Source: Membranipora membranacea (lineage: Eukaryota; Bryozoa; Gymnolaemata; Cheilostomatida; Membraniporidae). From it: a stretch of 60,000 nucleotides of DNA. A program made the translations under genes and the position numbers. The notes beneath the pieces are model-generated. The model was not told the origin of the DNA, ran no database searches, and worked only from the letters and a program-made list of their open reading frames with translations. The stretch is from NCBI GenBank assembly GCA_914767715.1, contig OU612071.1, positions 14,320,948 to 14,380,947 on the forward strand. Direction: 5' to 3'. Every line of letters starts with the position of its first letter. The first letter of the stretch is position 1. Below, one piece after another: positions 1 through 12,494 of the stretch.

Positions 1-945
1 TCAGAATGCATTGATGTTAATTAGCCGGAGATAATAATCTGCCAATGCATTATTGTTTTCGGAGGGAGTGATTATGGGATTTTGTGTCTAATCCATTGTA
101 AACAACATGTACAGATAGAACTATTTGAAAACTAAGGGAGACAACTATCTCCATTCAGGTAAACAAATTCAGAGTAATTCTCTGTTGTATTGTTTATAAA
201 CCAAGTGGGTATCAGCATATAGGATGTTAGGTAGAATGAGAGCCATTGAAACCATGCAGCAATTGTTTTAATCAAACAAATTTACCTCATGAAACTGAAA
301 ACCGAAACTGGCTACAGTTTGGCCTAAAACATACATTGCTGCGATGACAACACAAGAGATAGAAATAGGAATTACAATATTTGGCATTTAACAATTGTTA
401 AAAACTTCTGGTGTTTTGACAAAGAACTAGCAATTCAAAGCCAGGCTTTTATTGTTCGGCCATGATGTCGAGCCTAGCCAAGAACCAACACGTTAGCTCA
501 ACAATAACCCAACAATCCACACAACATGATGGTTGTCTTAGCTGGCAATGATGAGATCATCTCATCGACTAAATTCTCTTACCTAGACCATGGTAAAGAC
601 TTGTCAAATAACACAACTCAGAATGCCTTTTTGTGTAAATAGCTCAAGATAATCATCTGCCATTGCATTAGTGTTTTCTGAGGGAGTAATTATGGGATTA
701 TGTGTCTAATCCATTGTCAACAACATGTACAGATAGAACAATTTGAAAATTAAGGGAGATAACTATCTCCATTCGGGTAAACAAATTCAGAGGAATTCTA
801 TGTTGCATTTCTTTATAAACCAAATGGGTATCAGCAAGCGGAATGTTATAGGTAGAATGAGAGCCATTGAAAGCATGCCGCAATTGTATCAATCAAACAA
901 ATTTCCCTCATGGAACTGAGAACTGAATACACGTTTGGCCTTAAA
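1..945. repeat. Dispersed repeat R1, two direct copies
   Basis: Bases 1-330 and 621-945 are diverged copies of one sequence in the same orientation. Both contain the stretch reading GTGTCTAATCCATTGT, then ACATGTACAGATAGAA, then a GGGAGA-AACTATCTCCATTC block, and end in AATCAAACAAATTT. A third, more degraded copy lies near 11480-11640. No reading frame is shared between the copies. I see no terminal inverted repeats, so this is probably an old non-coding interspersed repeat or segmental duplication. The stretch between the copies holds nothing recognisable. Confidence 0.7.
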
Positions 946-2183
946 CATGTGTTTTGACAAAGAACTAGCAATTCAAAGCCAGGCTTGAATCGTTCAACAA
1001 TGTTTTCTTGTCTTATGAATCATGCTCACTAGACTGATTGATGGACCTGTGCCATAGTTCAAACAAGGAGTTGTCCTTGGAACAGAAATAAATCAAGTGT
1101 TATTTGCTGTCGGAGTTGAAGTCTCCCATATTTATGGTTGTGTCTCAGCGTGATTAAATTTGGTTTGGAAATAAATTGACTATTGACTACTGTTGTTCTG
1201 CCAACATAATTGTAGGCTTACTACTATGTATATTAATAAATAAAAACTATGAACAAATGATGAAAACTAGATGCCAGGGGAACGGCGAAAATCCAGAAAC
1301 AACAAGTTGCCAACTTGACTCAATCTCACAACGACTGGTCTATTCGCTCCCAAACACACAAATTCAAGATGCGGATCACACTAAAGTTCTTTAGTGAAAA
1401 ATAAAGCTGCATTGATTCAACTTACGCATTGTTCAGAAACTTTTTTGTTGTGTTCTTCACCCGCTTGTAATAGGAATCTGTTACACCAACAGTCATTTTA
1501 GTATAATCCTTCATCTTGACTGCGTATGTCTGGAAATCACTGATGTCATTGTATAGTATCACATGTCCAAACCCACAAACCGGCAATGCTGTACGGCCCA
1601 TGATGATCCAATATTTAAGAGCATGGATACAGTATCACGTAGAAGATTCTTATAGAGGGTTGTGATTTTGTGACTGTTACCAATGTTAATTTAAACGCAA
1701 ATGGCTGTAGAGTTGTGTTGGTTCCAGGATACTTTGAGTGAGAGAACATGTCAGTCAGGTGCCAGGTTGGAAGACCTGGCAAATTCACTCGCAGGGATTA
1801 AGACCTGTAGTTTCTTGGGGGTGATTCCGTTAAGCCTCTCTTGTGAACAGAGAGGATTAGCTTTAATAATTATTAAATTGGCTTTTCCCCATTTAGGGCT
1901 TTAATCTCAAGGTGAGACTAGGTTTAAAAAAATGTGTGATCTTTTCTTGTCACTTTGTAATGAAAACATATTTCAACATTGACTTTCATAATAGAATTTG
2001 GGTTACTATCTGAGTTTGTTTTATTGGGGCATTTCTCAAAGTTTAGGGTCAGCAGTTAATGCTGCCAAACCGATCTATATATTGAATACCATTGCGGTCT
2101 GTGATAACTACCTACATTAATACTTCATCATACAAATGGCACATTGTTATACAGTTACACATATCAGTGCCTTTCTCTGACCT
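946..2183. other. No gene seen
   Basis: AT-rich sequence with only short chance reading frames. No family motif, splice-consistent exon set or RNA gene could be recognised. Confidence 0.5.
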
Positions 2184-2640
2184 TTGTTTCAACATTTGGT
2201 AAACAAAGGAACCTTTATATGCTGTGCCTAGTTCTATACAATAGAGGATAAATGTACCATGTCAGCTTGCATAAAAAGTTTATATGAGAAAACTGAGAAT
2301 AAATTTTAAGAATTGCTGCATTAAATAAAGGGAAACAACGATAGAGTGACCCAAAATGATTCATATATTGATATCGTCATAATGTGGATAGCAAAAAAAT
2401 TTGAAGCCTCTAGCATTTGTAGAAGTGCATTTAAATTGAGTCATCTGGTTGAAAGATAATTTTTTGCCAACATTTCATCATTTTTTATGAAATTCATGAT
2501 TTTTTGTATTCATTTTGTGCATTAAATAGTAATTCAACCACCAAGCCTGGACAATAACTTTCAATCAATTTGTGATGGTTTCTGCATCAAATTTATAAAA
2601 TGTAGGGGGAGATAACTAGGAAACCATATAAGTCACTGAG
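2184..2640 (+). repeat. Dispersed repeat R2, copy 1
   Basis: About 457 bases that recur in the same orientation at 12495-12951 with only scattered substitutions. The shared stretch runs from a TTTCAACATTT motif through GACCCAAAATGATTCATATA and ends at AAGTCACTGAG. It is far better conserved than R1. R1 and R2 keep the same order here and near 11.5-13 kb, which suggests duplication of a larger block. No coding function is seen in either copy. Confidence 0.85.
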
Positions 2641-4057
2641 GGCCATCGGTGGGTGGATTAAACGAAATAGTGGTTATCTCAAGTTCACAGATAACTAGTC
2701 GTATCGATATTGTGAAACTGAAATTAAAAGCATATAAAAATCAGGTGCTGAAAAGGTGAAAACTGTTGCACCTCAATTTGCTGTCATTAAATTAATGCGA
2801 ATTCTAAAAGTGGGAGAAAGCACTCAAATCAATTATCACAAATGTTTAGCGGTCCACACACCAGCTAGAAAACCTGAGCTAGTAAAAATAAAATAGAGCT
2901 TGAAATTCTAGCTTTGCTCTTTATCTCCTCTTTGGTTACTGCAGACACAAAGCGTGTTTACAAGCTGCGATATAAACATAAGGTTAGCTATCAGCCAATG
3001 ATATTCCATAAACAAAGCCTTTTAATGATTCCCGTCATAAACGTCTACTGATAACTGTTAATTAACCAATGAGAACATTTTCTCGCTTTGCTCGCTCGGG
3101 CATGATTGGACTTGTTGAATCAGCTGTTTAGTTAGTAATTATCGCAGCCTACAAGAAAAGGGGAGGAGCTTATGTCACTCAGTAAATAAAAAAGAATCGC
3201 ACATGGCTTATTACTCGCTTGTGTGTGGTAACTCTTAAACCCAATAATTACGTTTACTAACAGATTTACCACTAACGCAAAAAAAATGTCACAATCATTA
3301 TTATCTAAACAAACTAACCCTACATAAAATGATAATATAAATTATGTTTACCTTTTTGACTCCCTTGGTTTGTTGAAGAAACACCTTTGCCCAGTAAAAT
3401 AGAAAATTAATTATAAGCACCAAATAGAACGGTGGAGCATAAATACTTTAGTGAAACTGTCATGTCACACGTCAAGCTCCTATGGGCAACTGATTTATCC
3501 ACACAAAGACAGCAAGACAGTGCAGCTAATTGGGCATGAAAGCATACATAGCCTGACACAACTCAGGCCACTGACAATACAATTAGTGAACACTCCCAGT
3601 GATTGGTGGGGGCCACAATGCAGCGCACCGCAGCTACACTCCTGGCCAAATCACCTCGTGATTTCTCCACAACGCACACAATGCACAGAATCATCTAACA
3701 GATGAAGCAGAAAAAAGTTCCAGGGCCCAAGGAGAACTTTTCGGAACCATGACTTGAGAAACTGAACTGACGATCGAAACCATGTAAATCACAAGCCAGA
3801 TTTTCAAAATTAGTTATAGCGATATACCAGATTTGTTGAGATAAAATAAGCAGTTATACAATGAACAACGGCAATAATACAATGAGCAACAGCAATAATA
3901 CAATGCAATCAAGTGAAAATATTACAGCATGGAACGATGCTAAATCTTTGAGTGCTTATATACATTGAACAATGAGAAAGATTGAGAATCATTGATGATA
4001 TATGCTGTAATAGAAAAATGAGAGTTGTTCTCTCAAGTCATATCCTAAAGTTATGGT
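2641..4057. other. No gene seen; short tandem repeat near 3860-3905
   Basis: Between R2 and the retrotransposon remnant there is AT-rich DNA without a supportable gene. Around 3860-3905 a unit of about 24 bases (AATACAATGA and CAACGGCAAT type) is repeated about twice. A long terminal repeat for the neighbouring BEL/Pao remnant would be expected on this side, but I could not find its boundary. Confidence 0.5.
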
Positions 4058-5334
4058 TTACAGATTTGCATCTGTTTCTACTATGCAGACGAGCTTTGAA
4101 ATTGGACGAGTATACTCTCTACGGATACCGTTAGAATCTATGGTCAATACTATGACAGAGCGTACCAAACCGTCAGCACCTGGAAAAATGTTCACTACTC
4201 TACTGATGTTCCACTCTAACCTATTACACTCCTCATGCAGGATTACGATATCATCTACAGAAATATTGCGCTTGGTTTTCATCCATTTTTGTCTGATTTG
4301 CATTTGCTGGACATATTCCTTCTTCCATCTCTGCCAGAATTCGTCTACAAGCAGTTGAACTGCTCTCCACCTCTTTCTGGCGTAGAAGTCAGAATTGGAG
4401 TATGAACCTGGCATTGGGAGAATGACACTGGACTTCTGATTTAGTAGATCATTAGGTGATAGTGGTGTACAGTCATGAGAGATTGTGGTCGGCGTTCTGC
4501 TGTTTATAATGGCCATACATTCATTCATAATAGTGCGCAGATCCGACGTTGTTAGATTATGCATATGCATGGTAATACCTGAAATCACAGATCTCGCAGA
4601 TCTTATGAGTCGTTCCCAACTACCTCCCATATCACTGGCATGTGGTGTGTTGAACACAAACTGACACTGATGTTCTCTCAGAAACTTTGTGAATCTGTCA
4701 GATTCATCCATTTCAGAGAAAAGCTTTAATATTTCATTATTATCACCAACAAATTTTGTCCCGTTGTCACATCTGAGTAATTATACATTGCCTCTTAGAG
4801 ACAGAAAACATCTCCAGCTTTGAATAAAGCAGTCTGTCGATAAATCATCAAGAACTTCAATGTGTACTGCATGGCTTGACATACATGTTAACATTAAGCC
4901 AAAGCGTTTGAGATGTTTTCGTCCTTCTTTTACTGGAAATGGACCAAACACATCACATCCTACACTGGTGAACGGCGGCGCCACCTCAACTCTGTCAGCG
5001 GGCAGGTCAGCCATTTTCTGTACTTTAGTCGGACGCCTAAGCCGGCGTCATAATACGCATTGATGGATAATAGATGATACCAAGGAGCTCAAAACTACAA
5101 TCCAAGCAGCTGACATTGTTGTGGTACGCCCCTGGTGAGCTACACTGTTATGATGATGATGATTTTGGGAGGATAACCGGATGTTTTTCTGAGTCTAACA
5201 TAGCTGATAGTTCCATGCGTCCACCTACACGGAGCAAACCATCATCATCAACACAACAATCTAAGCGCCAGAGTGAGGTTGTTTTCTCCAAAACTTCACC
5301 AGATTTTAGGAGTTGTATTTCCCTACTGAATTAA
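4058..5334 (-). pseudogene. BEL/Pao LTR-retrotransposon integrase, decayed
   Basis: The minus strand reads, in order, a pre-integrase stretch (VAHQGRTTTMSAA, near 5110-5150), RRLRRPTKVQK, then the integrase core and its C-terminal extension. The three acidic residues of the catalytic triad are visible: D in VGCDVFGPF, D in LRCDNGTKF and E in GGSWERLIRS. The extension contains NDLLNQKS and ends with REYTRPISKL, as in BEL/Pao polyproteins. The core and extension share one frame, broken by a single TAA near 4779-4781. Upstream of about 5014 the reading needs frame changes. Reverse transcriptase, protease and gag were not found nearby, so this is the 3' part of a dead element. The family is well supported; the boundaries are not. 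Confidence 0.85.
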
Positions 5335-5562
5335 GATTTTTGTACAGCCTTGATAATAAGCTCAGAAGCATTCCAATAATCACCGACAGAGACTTAGCCA
5401 GATCCTTTAAACTTGTGAGAAGATTTGATTTTGAGCACTACAGCCAAATTGTGCTGAGTGAAGAAGAATGATTGGCTATATCTACAGCTACTTGTTCCAA
5501 ACATGATAGAGTTTTGGTATCAGTGGCCAAAACTGTCGTTGACTGTTTACTTTCTAGATCAT
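5335..5562. other. Spacer between BEL/Pao and LINE remnants
   Basis: AT-rich sequence with no recognised gene. It may contain unrecognised upstream retrotransposon sequence. Confidence 0.4.
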
Positions 5563-6305
5563 GAGTTAAGTTGAGTTGAGTTGAGTTTATTTTTTTACAT
5601 TCATAAGTATCCTTTGAAGTGGGAAGCATCAATGATAGTACTTGAATGTTTACAGCATTAAAAAAGACTAAAATTTGTGTCCAAAGTTAAAGTTATTCAT
5701 ATAAAATGTAAAAAACTGCTATTCCTCTTCTCTGTCCTTGCTTTCCTAGGCCTAAAAACAGTATTGCACCTAGAGGATCTCCTGGAATTATTAAAAATGA
5801 TTCTATCATGTAGCGGATGTGCACAGCAGTTGGCCACCTTACTAAAATGTGTGGTAGATTGACGTATAATAAAATCATTAAGTGGAATAAAATCCAGCAT
5901 ATCCAGCCTATTGTCATATGGCGCATAAGGGAAAATAATTCTGGTGGCAGTGTCTTTGGTAGTGTCGGATAAAAATTGATAAAAAACTGGTGCACAATAG
6001 CTGAGAACTGATCTAATTTTAGCACAGTAAAAATTACATAAGCCAGTCGAGGGCATTCCCAATTTTTTGAGTTGTCTCATTAAAAATAACTTAGGGTTTC
6101 AGCTTTTGATTATAGTATTAACGTATGGAATAAAAGTCAGGTGGTCATCAATGTAGATGCCTAGAAATTTCATAACTTGTGAGGGATGGATGCTGCTATA
6201 CTCAAATAATACTGGATTTCGGTGTTCTTGTAAATAGTTGAAATAAAAATTCATAATAACCGTCTTCTCAGCATTCAAGAGCAAATGCACATGATTACGA
6301 CGCAC
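5563..6305 (-). pseudogene. Non-LTR retrotransposon (LINE) 3' end with AACTC tail
   Basis: The minus strand encodes the C-terminal part of a reverse transcriptase ORF2 in pieces. The first piece (6305-6099) contains LLNAEKTVIMNF and VMKFLGIYIDDHLTF, the usual region after the YADD motif. The second (6080-5697) contains IRSVLSYCAPVFYQFL and TRIIFPYAPYDNRLDML, the typical thumb and C-terminal segment of CR1/jockey-like elements. Two frames are needed, so it is inactive. The element ends in a simple repeat tail at 5563-5587 (AACTC units on the minus strand), as expected for a 5'-truncated LINE insertion. Confidence 0.85.
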
Positions 6306-6332
6306 TGCATACTTAGTCTGTCTTCTTTTTAG

Positions 6333-6550
6333 GGAAGTTGGCAGACCTCAAGCTCGATGAAAGGTTGGAGAAACTGTTACAGGATACACAGAGCGCCAGG
6401 GTATCGGTTGCTGACATGTTGACTGATATAAAGTTTATCAATGGAACAGTGAAATATAATACAGAGCACGCAATTGATAGGCATATAAGACATCAATTTC
6501 ATGACGGTAGCAATCCTCATTTCACGTTTATGGTTTTTCACATGGATTGA
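6333..6550 (+). CDS. Lone exon-like reading frame, unknown product
   Basis: After a pyrimidine-rich acceptor (TCTTCTTTTTAG) an open frame runs 72 codons to a TGA. Its composition looks coding rather than random: lysine, leucine and glutamate rich at first (LKLDERLEKLLQDTQS, probably helical), then FINGTVKYNTEHAIDRHIR. Entry phase would be 1. Just upstream lies the LINE fragment and just downstream a fold-back element, so the rest of the gene is not adjacent. It may be the last exon of a gene disrupted or separated by insertions, or a fragment carried by a mobile element. I do not recognise the family. Confidence 0.35.
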
Positions 6551-6565
6551 AATGCTACACATCAT

Positions 6566-7512
6566 ACCCCTACTTAGCCTTGTTCACTTGGCCACAGGTT
6601 TTGGTTCTTTTGGTTTTTGGGGTGGCCATGTATTTCTCGGTATAGTATGAGTAGTTGGCTTTTGCCTTTTTAGCTCTAATCTACACCACTTTGAGCTTTT
6701 ACATTTTTTCTCTGTTCCATAGGCAAAAAAATTAACTTTGGCAGCTATCATATCCAAAACAAATATAACTAAGTTGATTGCACCAAATATTGCAGTAATA
6801 ATGTGATAAAAGTGGCTAAGTTATAAAACCTTTTAAAGCACTCATGACTATGATTATGACATTGACCTTGACTGGTCCTAGCCATGGGTGCCTTAAAGTT
6901 TTTTTATTTTATTTATTATTATTAAGTTAATTTATTGCCTATGGAACAGCACTCCACCTGCAGGATAGCCTTTTGGTATAGTCTCTGCAGCACAGCGTCG
7001 GTGGCGCTGCCTTCCATCAAGAAAGGCAACTTCCAGGGTTCAAGGTTATGAGATATCAAAACCAACGAACGTATGCCTCAACAGTTCGCACATGCGCAGA
7101 GTGATGGAACAAAGAAAAATTCAAAACTCAAAGTCGTGTAGATTAGAGCCAAAAAGGCAGAAGACAACTACTCATACTCGTTTATTTTGTGTTTTGCTCG
7201 TTGTATATAAATCAAGCTGTTTGATTTGATGTTGGAGCGTGTACGTTTATTATGTGACCATTGTGTATATGTGATCAACTGTATATCAACTGATTATATC
7301 AACTGATTATATCAACTGATTATATCAACTGATTATAATTGTGATGCATGCCTAATTTATACTATCGGCAGCACGCCAAATGAGCACGTGACTTAATTAG
7401 TGGTCACTGCACATGAGGACACAACAATACTATACCGAGAAAAACAAGGCCACCCAAAAAAACCCATAAGAACCAAAACTGATCGCCGCCTGAACAAGGC
7501 TAACCCCTACCT
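6566..7512. mobile_element. Fold-back DNA element with long inverted ends
   Basis: The left end (CCCCTACTTAGCCTTGTTCA and onward to TTCTCGGTATAGTA, about 6568-6650) is matched in reverse complement by the right end (about 7428-7512). A further inverted segment (GAGTAGTTGnCTT, CTCTAATCTACAC) pairs 6646-6700 with 7125-7185. No transposase reading frame is present. The inside holds a 13-base tandem repeat at 7283-7335. I read it as a non-autonomous fold-back transposon; a target-site duplication could not be fixed. Confidence 0.65.
7283..7335. repeat. 13-base tandem repeat
   Basis: Four units of TATCAACTGATTA in a row, preceded by a degenerate unit. It lies inside the fold-back element. Confidence 0.9.
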
Positions 7513-9596
7513 GTTAAGAAACGTATAGGTTTGTACTTTGATCTTGACTGCCGAATCAAAATTAGATCACTCTACATTGTCCATGTTAAGAAAATAGACT
7601 GAGACAGTAGACAGTAGACTGAGTTATGACAATAAGTGGCTTCTCTTAATCATGATTGTCTTGTGGACAAAACTGTGAGGTGGCTCTGATACTAGCAAAC
7701 TATTCTAGAATTCTCAGTCTTTTGCTTTATAAAACTGCTTCGAGGTTATTAACAACATATGGCCTAGTTTCAACTCATTTTCACTCAAAGTTGAGAAGTG
7801 AAGGTGTGAAAGTGTTAAAATTAAAACGGTACATTTTAAATGATAGTATGAACAAAATAGTACCTTTTTAGTACCTTCCAATCTCAATTTTTAGTGAAAA
7901 TCAGATGAAACTGGGCCATATGTTGTAAATCAACCATATAGCAGTTTTCTAAATTAGAATGAGAACTCCAGAGCGATACGAAAAAACATGATTCCTTCAC
8001 GATCATTTTAAGTGTTTTGGCGATACATTTTTAATTAATCATCCATTATATGTTATGTATAATTATATTCCAGCTTCACCATTGGAAAAAGACCTTGCCA
8101 ACACATCTGGAAGATCTTTCAAAAATGGGGAGACACTAAGGGTTTGGAGATTCTTATTCTTTTTTAAGTACCATCGTGAGTCAAACAAAGGCTCAGTGAC
8201 TTATATGGATTTTGTAGTTAAATAGCTGCAGGAATTATCATCTCTTTCTCTGTATAAATATTTAAACCAGAGTTATTACCCCACAAATTTTACAAAGACA
8301 GTGGATATTCTAGTTTGTATCAACTGATTTGTCTGTTGATTGAAAGCCCAGCAGTTTTGAATTTGACATGCTATACTAAAATTAAGTGTCGATGCTAATT
8401 CCATGTATCCAATTTGGCACTCAAATGATGCCACACCAACATTTGGAAACATTGTGATTTTGAAATAGAATTCAATGCACACAAAATTTGCTATACCGAA
8501 CTATGACAAAGCAAAAGTAATGAAGAAATATTCATGCAGCAGCAGTGAATTGTTGTCAATTCTAACTTAAATAAGATCCGAAAATAAACAAGTGATAATA
8601 TCAATACACAAAATTACTGGTCAATTAAATTTGAGTTTGATTCTGCAAGGTTTTGGTAGGTTTGGCCTTAGCCTTGTATGGTATTTTTAAATCAGGCTAT
8701 CGTATACCATGCTCACTGAGTTGGAACTTTATCGACAGAGGACTGGGGACTAGGAGGTATAAAGTTTCCTTAAACGAACTTGTCAAATTGACGATAATCT
8801 AGAGCAGCAGCATTTAACTCAGGATGGCAGCATTAGAGCTGCAACGACTTGTATCCAATAGTTTCCTCTACTCTTTTTTTCTCTATGATACTTTTAAATT
8901 TCTTGCCTCAAGTTGGTATTACTGGTATGTGGGGTAGAGTCAATAGTGTATTTGTAGGAAGGGCTTTTAGGGGCCTTGACCCTACCAATTTTCAGCATGC
9001 CAATTTTGAAAATCTTGAAACCTCTTTAACCTTTAATAACCAGGCGCCCAGAGGGGCCATTGGTTAGATTGGTTGGGATTATGAATGGATTAGGCTGGTT
9101 GATATGGTGTGATTTGCCATTTCTTACATGTTTTGAGGTTAAGATGTCATCAATGAGTTTTAAACTGATACTTTTGACATAATGTAGGCCATGACCATAA
9201 ATGTGATATTGCCGCTGTCTGAATCATTTTCAAGCAAGCCTCAATTTAAGATGCCCGCCGAATGATATAACACCCATGCATAATGTTTGCTGCAGCAAAG
9301 TCAAAATCATCAAGCAGCTCATGAATGAGCTCCCTAACTCCCTAACCCTAAATTTTCCATGGACGGTTTCTGCAGCAAGCCGATCGATAATCTTCCTTCC
9401 AAAATGGGCTGGAACACATTAAACTACCTCTATTCCTCAGAGAGTTCCTCAATATCCTTCCCTGCGGGAAGACTTTCCAACGCATTTTCTGTACCCAGCC
9501 TGGTTTGCCTATACAAAATCCATGGATACAGCCCTGGGTAGAATAGGGTAGAGGAGTGCAATAGCCAATTACCATGATTTTTCCCTTGGACTGCCC
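7513..9596. other. No gene seen
   Basis: AT-rich sequence with chance reading frames up to about 75 codons, none with family motifs or convincing splice sites. Confidence 0.5.
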
Positions 9597-9963
9597 TTAA
9601 ACTACTGCTGCCACTCATGCAAATTTGTGCTCATTGAGTTCTGCGTAGCTCCAAGATAATTAATTGAGACTCAAATCTCATAATTGTCACCTAATGGACA
9701 AATTATTTGCACAAACTGATCTTCAAAATCAGGGCATGAACTCTACACACCAGATTATGCCGTGTACAGTGTGCACTAGTAAGACGATAACTACGTCACC
9801 TGATGGGTAGATAATTAGTTTCATACCCTAATTTTGACGATCAGTTTGTGCAAATTATTTGCTCATTGGGTGACAATTCTGAGATTGCAGCCTTACTTTA
9901 TTAATTTTGAGCTACACATAATTCTATAAGCACACATTTGGCTGTGTGGCAGCAGTGGTTTAA
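9597..9963. mobile_element. MITE family B: TTAA-flanked, nearly palindromic
   Basis: Begins TTAAACTACTGCTGCCAC and ends GTGGCAGCAGTGGTTTAA. The inverted similarity continues deep inside: TTTGCACAAACTGATC near 9709 pairs with GATCAGTTTGTGCAAA near 9839. The element can therefore fold along most of its 367 bases. A second copy lies at 39485-39852. TTAA at both ends fits piggyBac-like insertion preference. No coding capacity. Confidence 0.8.
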
Positions 9964-10118
9964 AACAGTCTTGCATCATGGAATTTCTGTGACACAGAAT
10001 AAATGTCTTTCATAATTGTTTTTTTGCCTACAATCTGAACAAATTGCTATAGCCAACGTCACTAGGCACTGATTTTCTTCATCCTTGATTTTGGTACACC
10101 AACCTACACATATTTAAA
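9964..10118. other. Spacer between MITE B and hAT element
   Basis: Short AT-rich stretch without recognisable content. Confidence 0.4.
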
Positions 10119-11210
10119 ATTAATACCAGTGGTGTTGTGAGGAAATTTTTCCTACCCCAACTCTAACAATTGGAAAAAAATTCTACCCCCATTTTACCCC
10201 AATCCTGAGCAATTCAGTGGGCCGCAGGAAACGTAGGTCAAACCCAGGCTTGGTAGGTGACTGGCTACTTAGTGGCTAGTCCAACTCAACTGTTAAATGA
10301 TTGTCTGGAATTGTTGAGGGACCTGCTTTAATCCAACTCAAAAATTGTAATAAAAAAAAACCATCTACATCTACTTCACTACACTGCACAGTTACAAACT
10401 CACCTTACTAATAACCTGTCTGAAATGACAACCACAATACAATTCCAAAAAATAGATTTCATTCATCATCATTCACTGCTTCACTTCACTTCATTTCACT
10501 TTCAGTTCAAAAGATTCTAACACTCAACAGATTGTTGTATTTGTGTTTTAGATTCAAGTTTTAATTAATTCATAAAACATAGGCCTACCCTCTTTTCATA
10601 AAAAGGAACATATTGGTCTGACTCATCATTCTCCAAACCCCACCAAAGTCCAAACACCTTTCTTTTTCTTTGATTGATGAGCCACACACACTTGCCTTTT
10701 CTCTCTCTCTAATTTTTTACTCCTTCAGCTGTGTTGTTTTGTTACCAAAAACTGAAGAGTTTAGTTTCAATTCCCCAGCTAAGAGTGGGCACTCAGTCAT
10801 ATTTCTAACAATACTCTGTTTAGTGTGTGTTCCTAATGCTGTTTAACATTTAGTACTGTTTGGTAACAGGCCTGTTACAAAACAATACTGAAGTAGCTGC
10901 ATTTTCTCAATTGAATGTAGGGCTGCTGAATTGACCACCCATTGTATTGCATAGATTACTGGCAAAGTACTGTTCTCTTGATAGGAAGGTAGGAATTCAG
11001 CCTTCTTGTTCCTTAGCAAAACAATAATACAATCAAACTGAATAAATTAAGATGGGCTTGCTCTCAATTTATCAGCATAAACAGGACGTTTTTGGATGGA
11101 TATGTATAAATAATTACCCCAACGTTTTCCTAAGGCGTTGGGGTGGGTGTCTGGCCTTACCCCAACGCCGTTTGGGACCGTTGGGGCCTCACAACACCAC
11201 TGATTAATAC
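10119..11210. mobile_element. Non-autonomous hAT transposon with 8-base target duplication
   Basis: The element proper is 10127-11202 (1076 bases). Its left end is CAGTGGTGTTGTGAGG and its right end, CCTCACAACACCACTG, is the exact inverse. It is flanked on both sides by ATTAATAC (10119-10126 and 11203-11210). A terminal repeat beginning CAGTGG together with an 8-base duplication is the hallmark of the hAT superfamily. Near the right end, CCCCAACG-type motifs occur in both orientations (about 11120-11186), likely subterminal transposase-binding sites. No transposase frame is present, so movement would need a relative elsewhere in the genome. Confidence 0.92.
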
Positions 11211-11235
11211 CAATACAATGATGGTCTGAAATAAC

Positions 11236-11272
11236 CAGGGAGGGTGGGATATACCCTCTCCCACCCTCCCTG
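11236..11272. repeat. Perfect 14-bp hairpin
   Basis: Arms CAGGGAGGGTGGGA and TCCCACCCTCCCTG are exact inverses around a 9-base loop. It lies just outside the right end of the hAT element. Its role is unknown. Confidence 0.8.
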
Positions 11273-12494
11273 AATTATCAAACTCAAGCAATTAAATTTG
11301 AGTCCATAATTGCAAACAATTTGATATTGTCTTCTATAATATAGCTAGTCTACAGGAGTGAACTCTCACTGCAGGAGCCATTGAAAATTTTTGGCAATAA
11401 CAGGATAATCTCATTCATTGAACCCACCATACACAGACCATTTATAAGAGATTTTATCAAGTATCATTACATAGCACACTTTCTTGTGTAAATACCTAGA
11501 GATAATATTCAGCCTTCACTCTATTGTTTCTTGGGGGATTAGGCTTCACATCCATTGTAAACTCGATATCAATGAAACTATTTCAAAGAGACAGGAGACA
11601 CCTATCCTTGTTTAGGTGAACAAACTCAGAGTAGTTTTCACAAGAAGATGTTCCAATAACAAACCCAGGTGCAATCACCAAGCAGGGTTTATGGTTATGA
11701 TAATCATCACCAAGAAATCCTTGATCATCACCTTGGACCTTTTTGAAACGCTAGCAATGCACAGTACTCAAAACATGTGAAAAATACGTAATCAAGTGTT
11801 TACAGCTGAGAAGAAATTTGTTTTCCTGATCTGACAAAATACTAGAGTCTAGAAGTTTTGAAATATTACAACATAACGCAGTGGAATTGCTGTGTGTGCC
11901 CCTGTACAATGTAAAATGGTATGAGATACAATGCTTGGATGCTGCTTGAATTTGCTACTCTGTGACAGGGATTTGCGAGATCTTGTGACTATTGTCATTG
12001 CTAATAGTGTTGCTTGATGTGCAAATTTGCTGTAAGGTTATGATCTTGGCAAGATACTGAAACTTGGTGGACTGAAAGTGGAAGAGGCAAGCTCATAAGA
12101 CTTGACAAATTATCTTATAGGTATTAAAAAATGAAGAGTGTACTGTGGTCACATTAACCCCCATTCATGTGTACTGAAATGACTAAGACAAAATATTGTC
12201 CCTGTTTTAGAATCCTAATATCCTCTGTCATGTGGAGGTTTCTAAAATTACTGGTTTTTCTATCATACCTAAGAAATTTTTATATTCTGCTTTCACAATT
12301 AAATAAGGGTTCCATCTTCATTTAAGGAACAATAATCTAAGTCAGCATTCGATGCTCATAATCTGTTATCATTTTAAGTGATGAAATGTAAGAAGATAAG
12401 ACTACAGGTTCACATCGAATCTTCATTGTGATATTAATTTTGTAATATTGTATTGTGCTGAGTGTGAGGCCTCTATATGATTCAAGGCTTTTCA
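11273..12494. other. No gene seen; degraded R1 copy
   Basis: Contains a diverged third copy of repeat R1 at about 11480-11640. Otherwise AT-rich with no supportable gene. Confidence 0.5.

Noticed and set aside
4053-4358. 101-codon plus-strand frame
   Set aside because: It is antisense to the clear BEL/Pao integrase extension.
7283-7335. CRISPR-like short regular repeats
   Set aside because: The units are directly contiguous without spacers in an animal genome; this is a simple tandem repeat.
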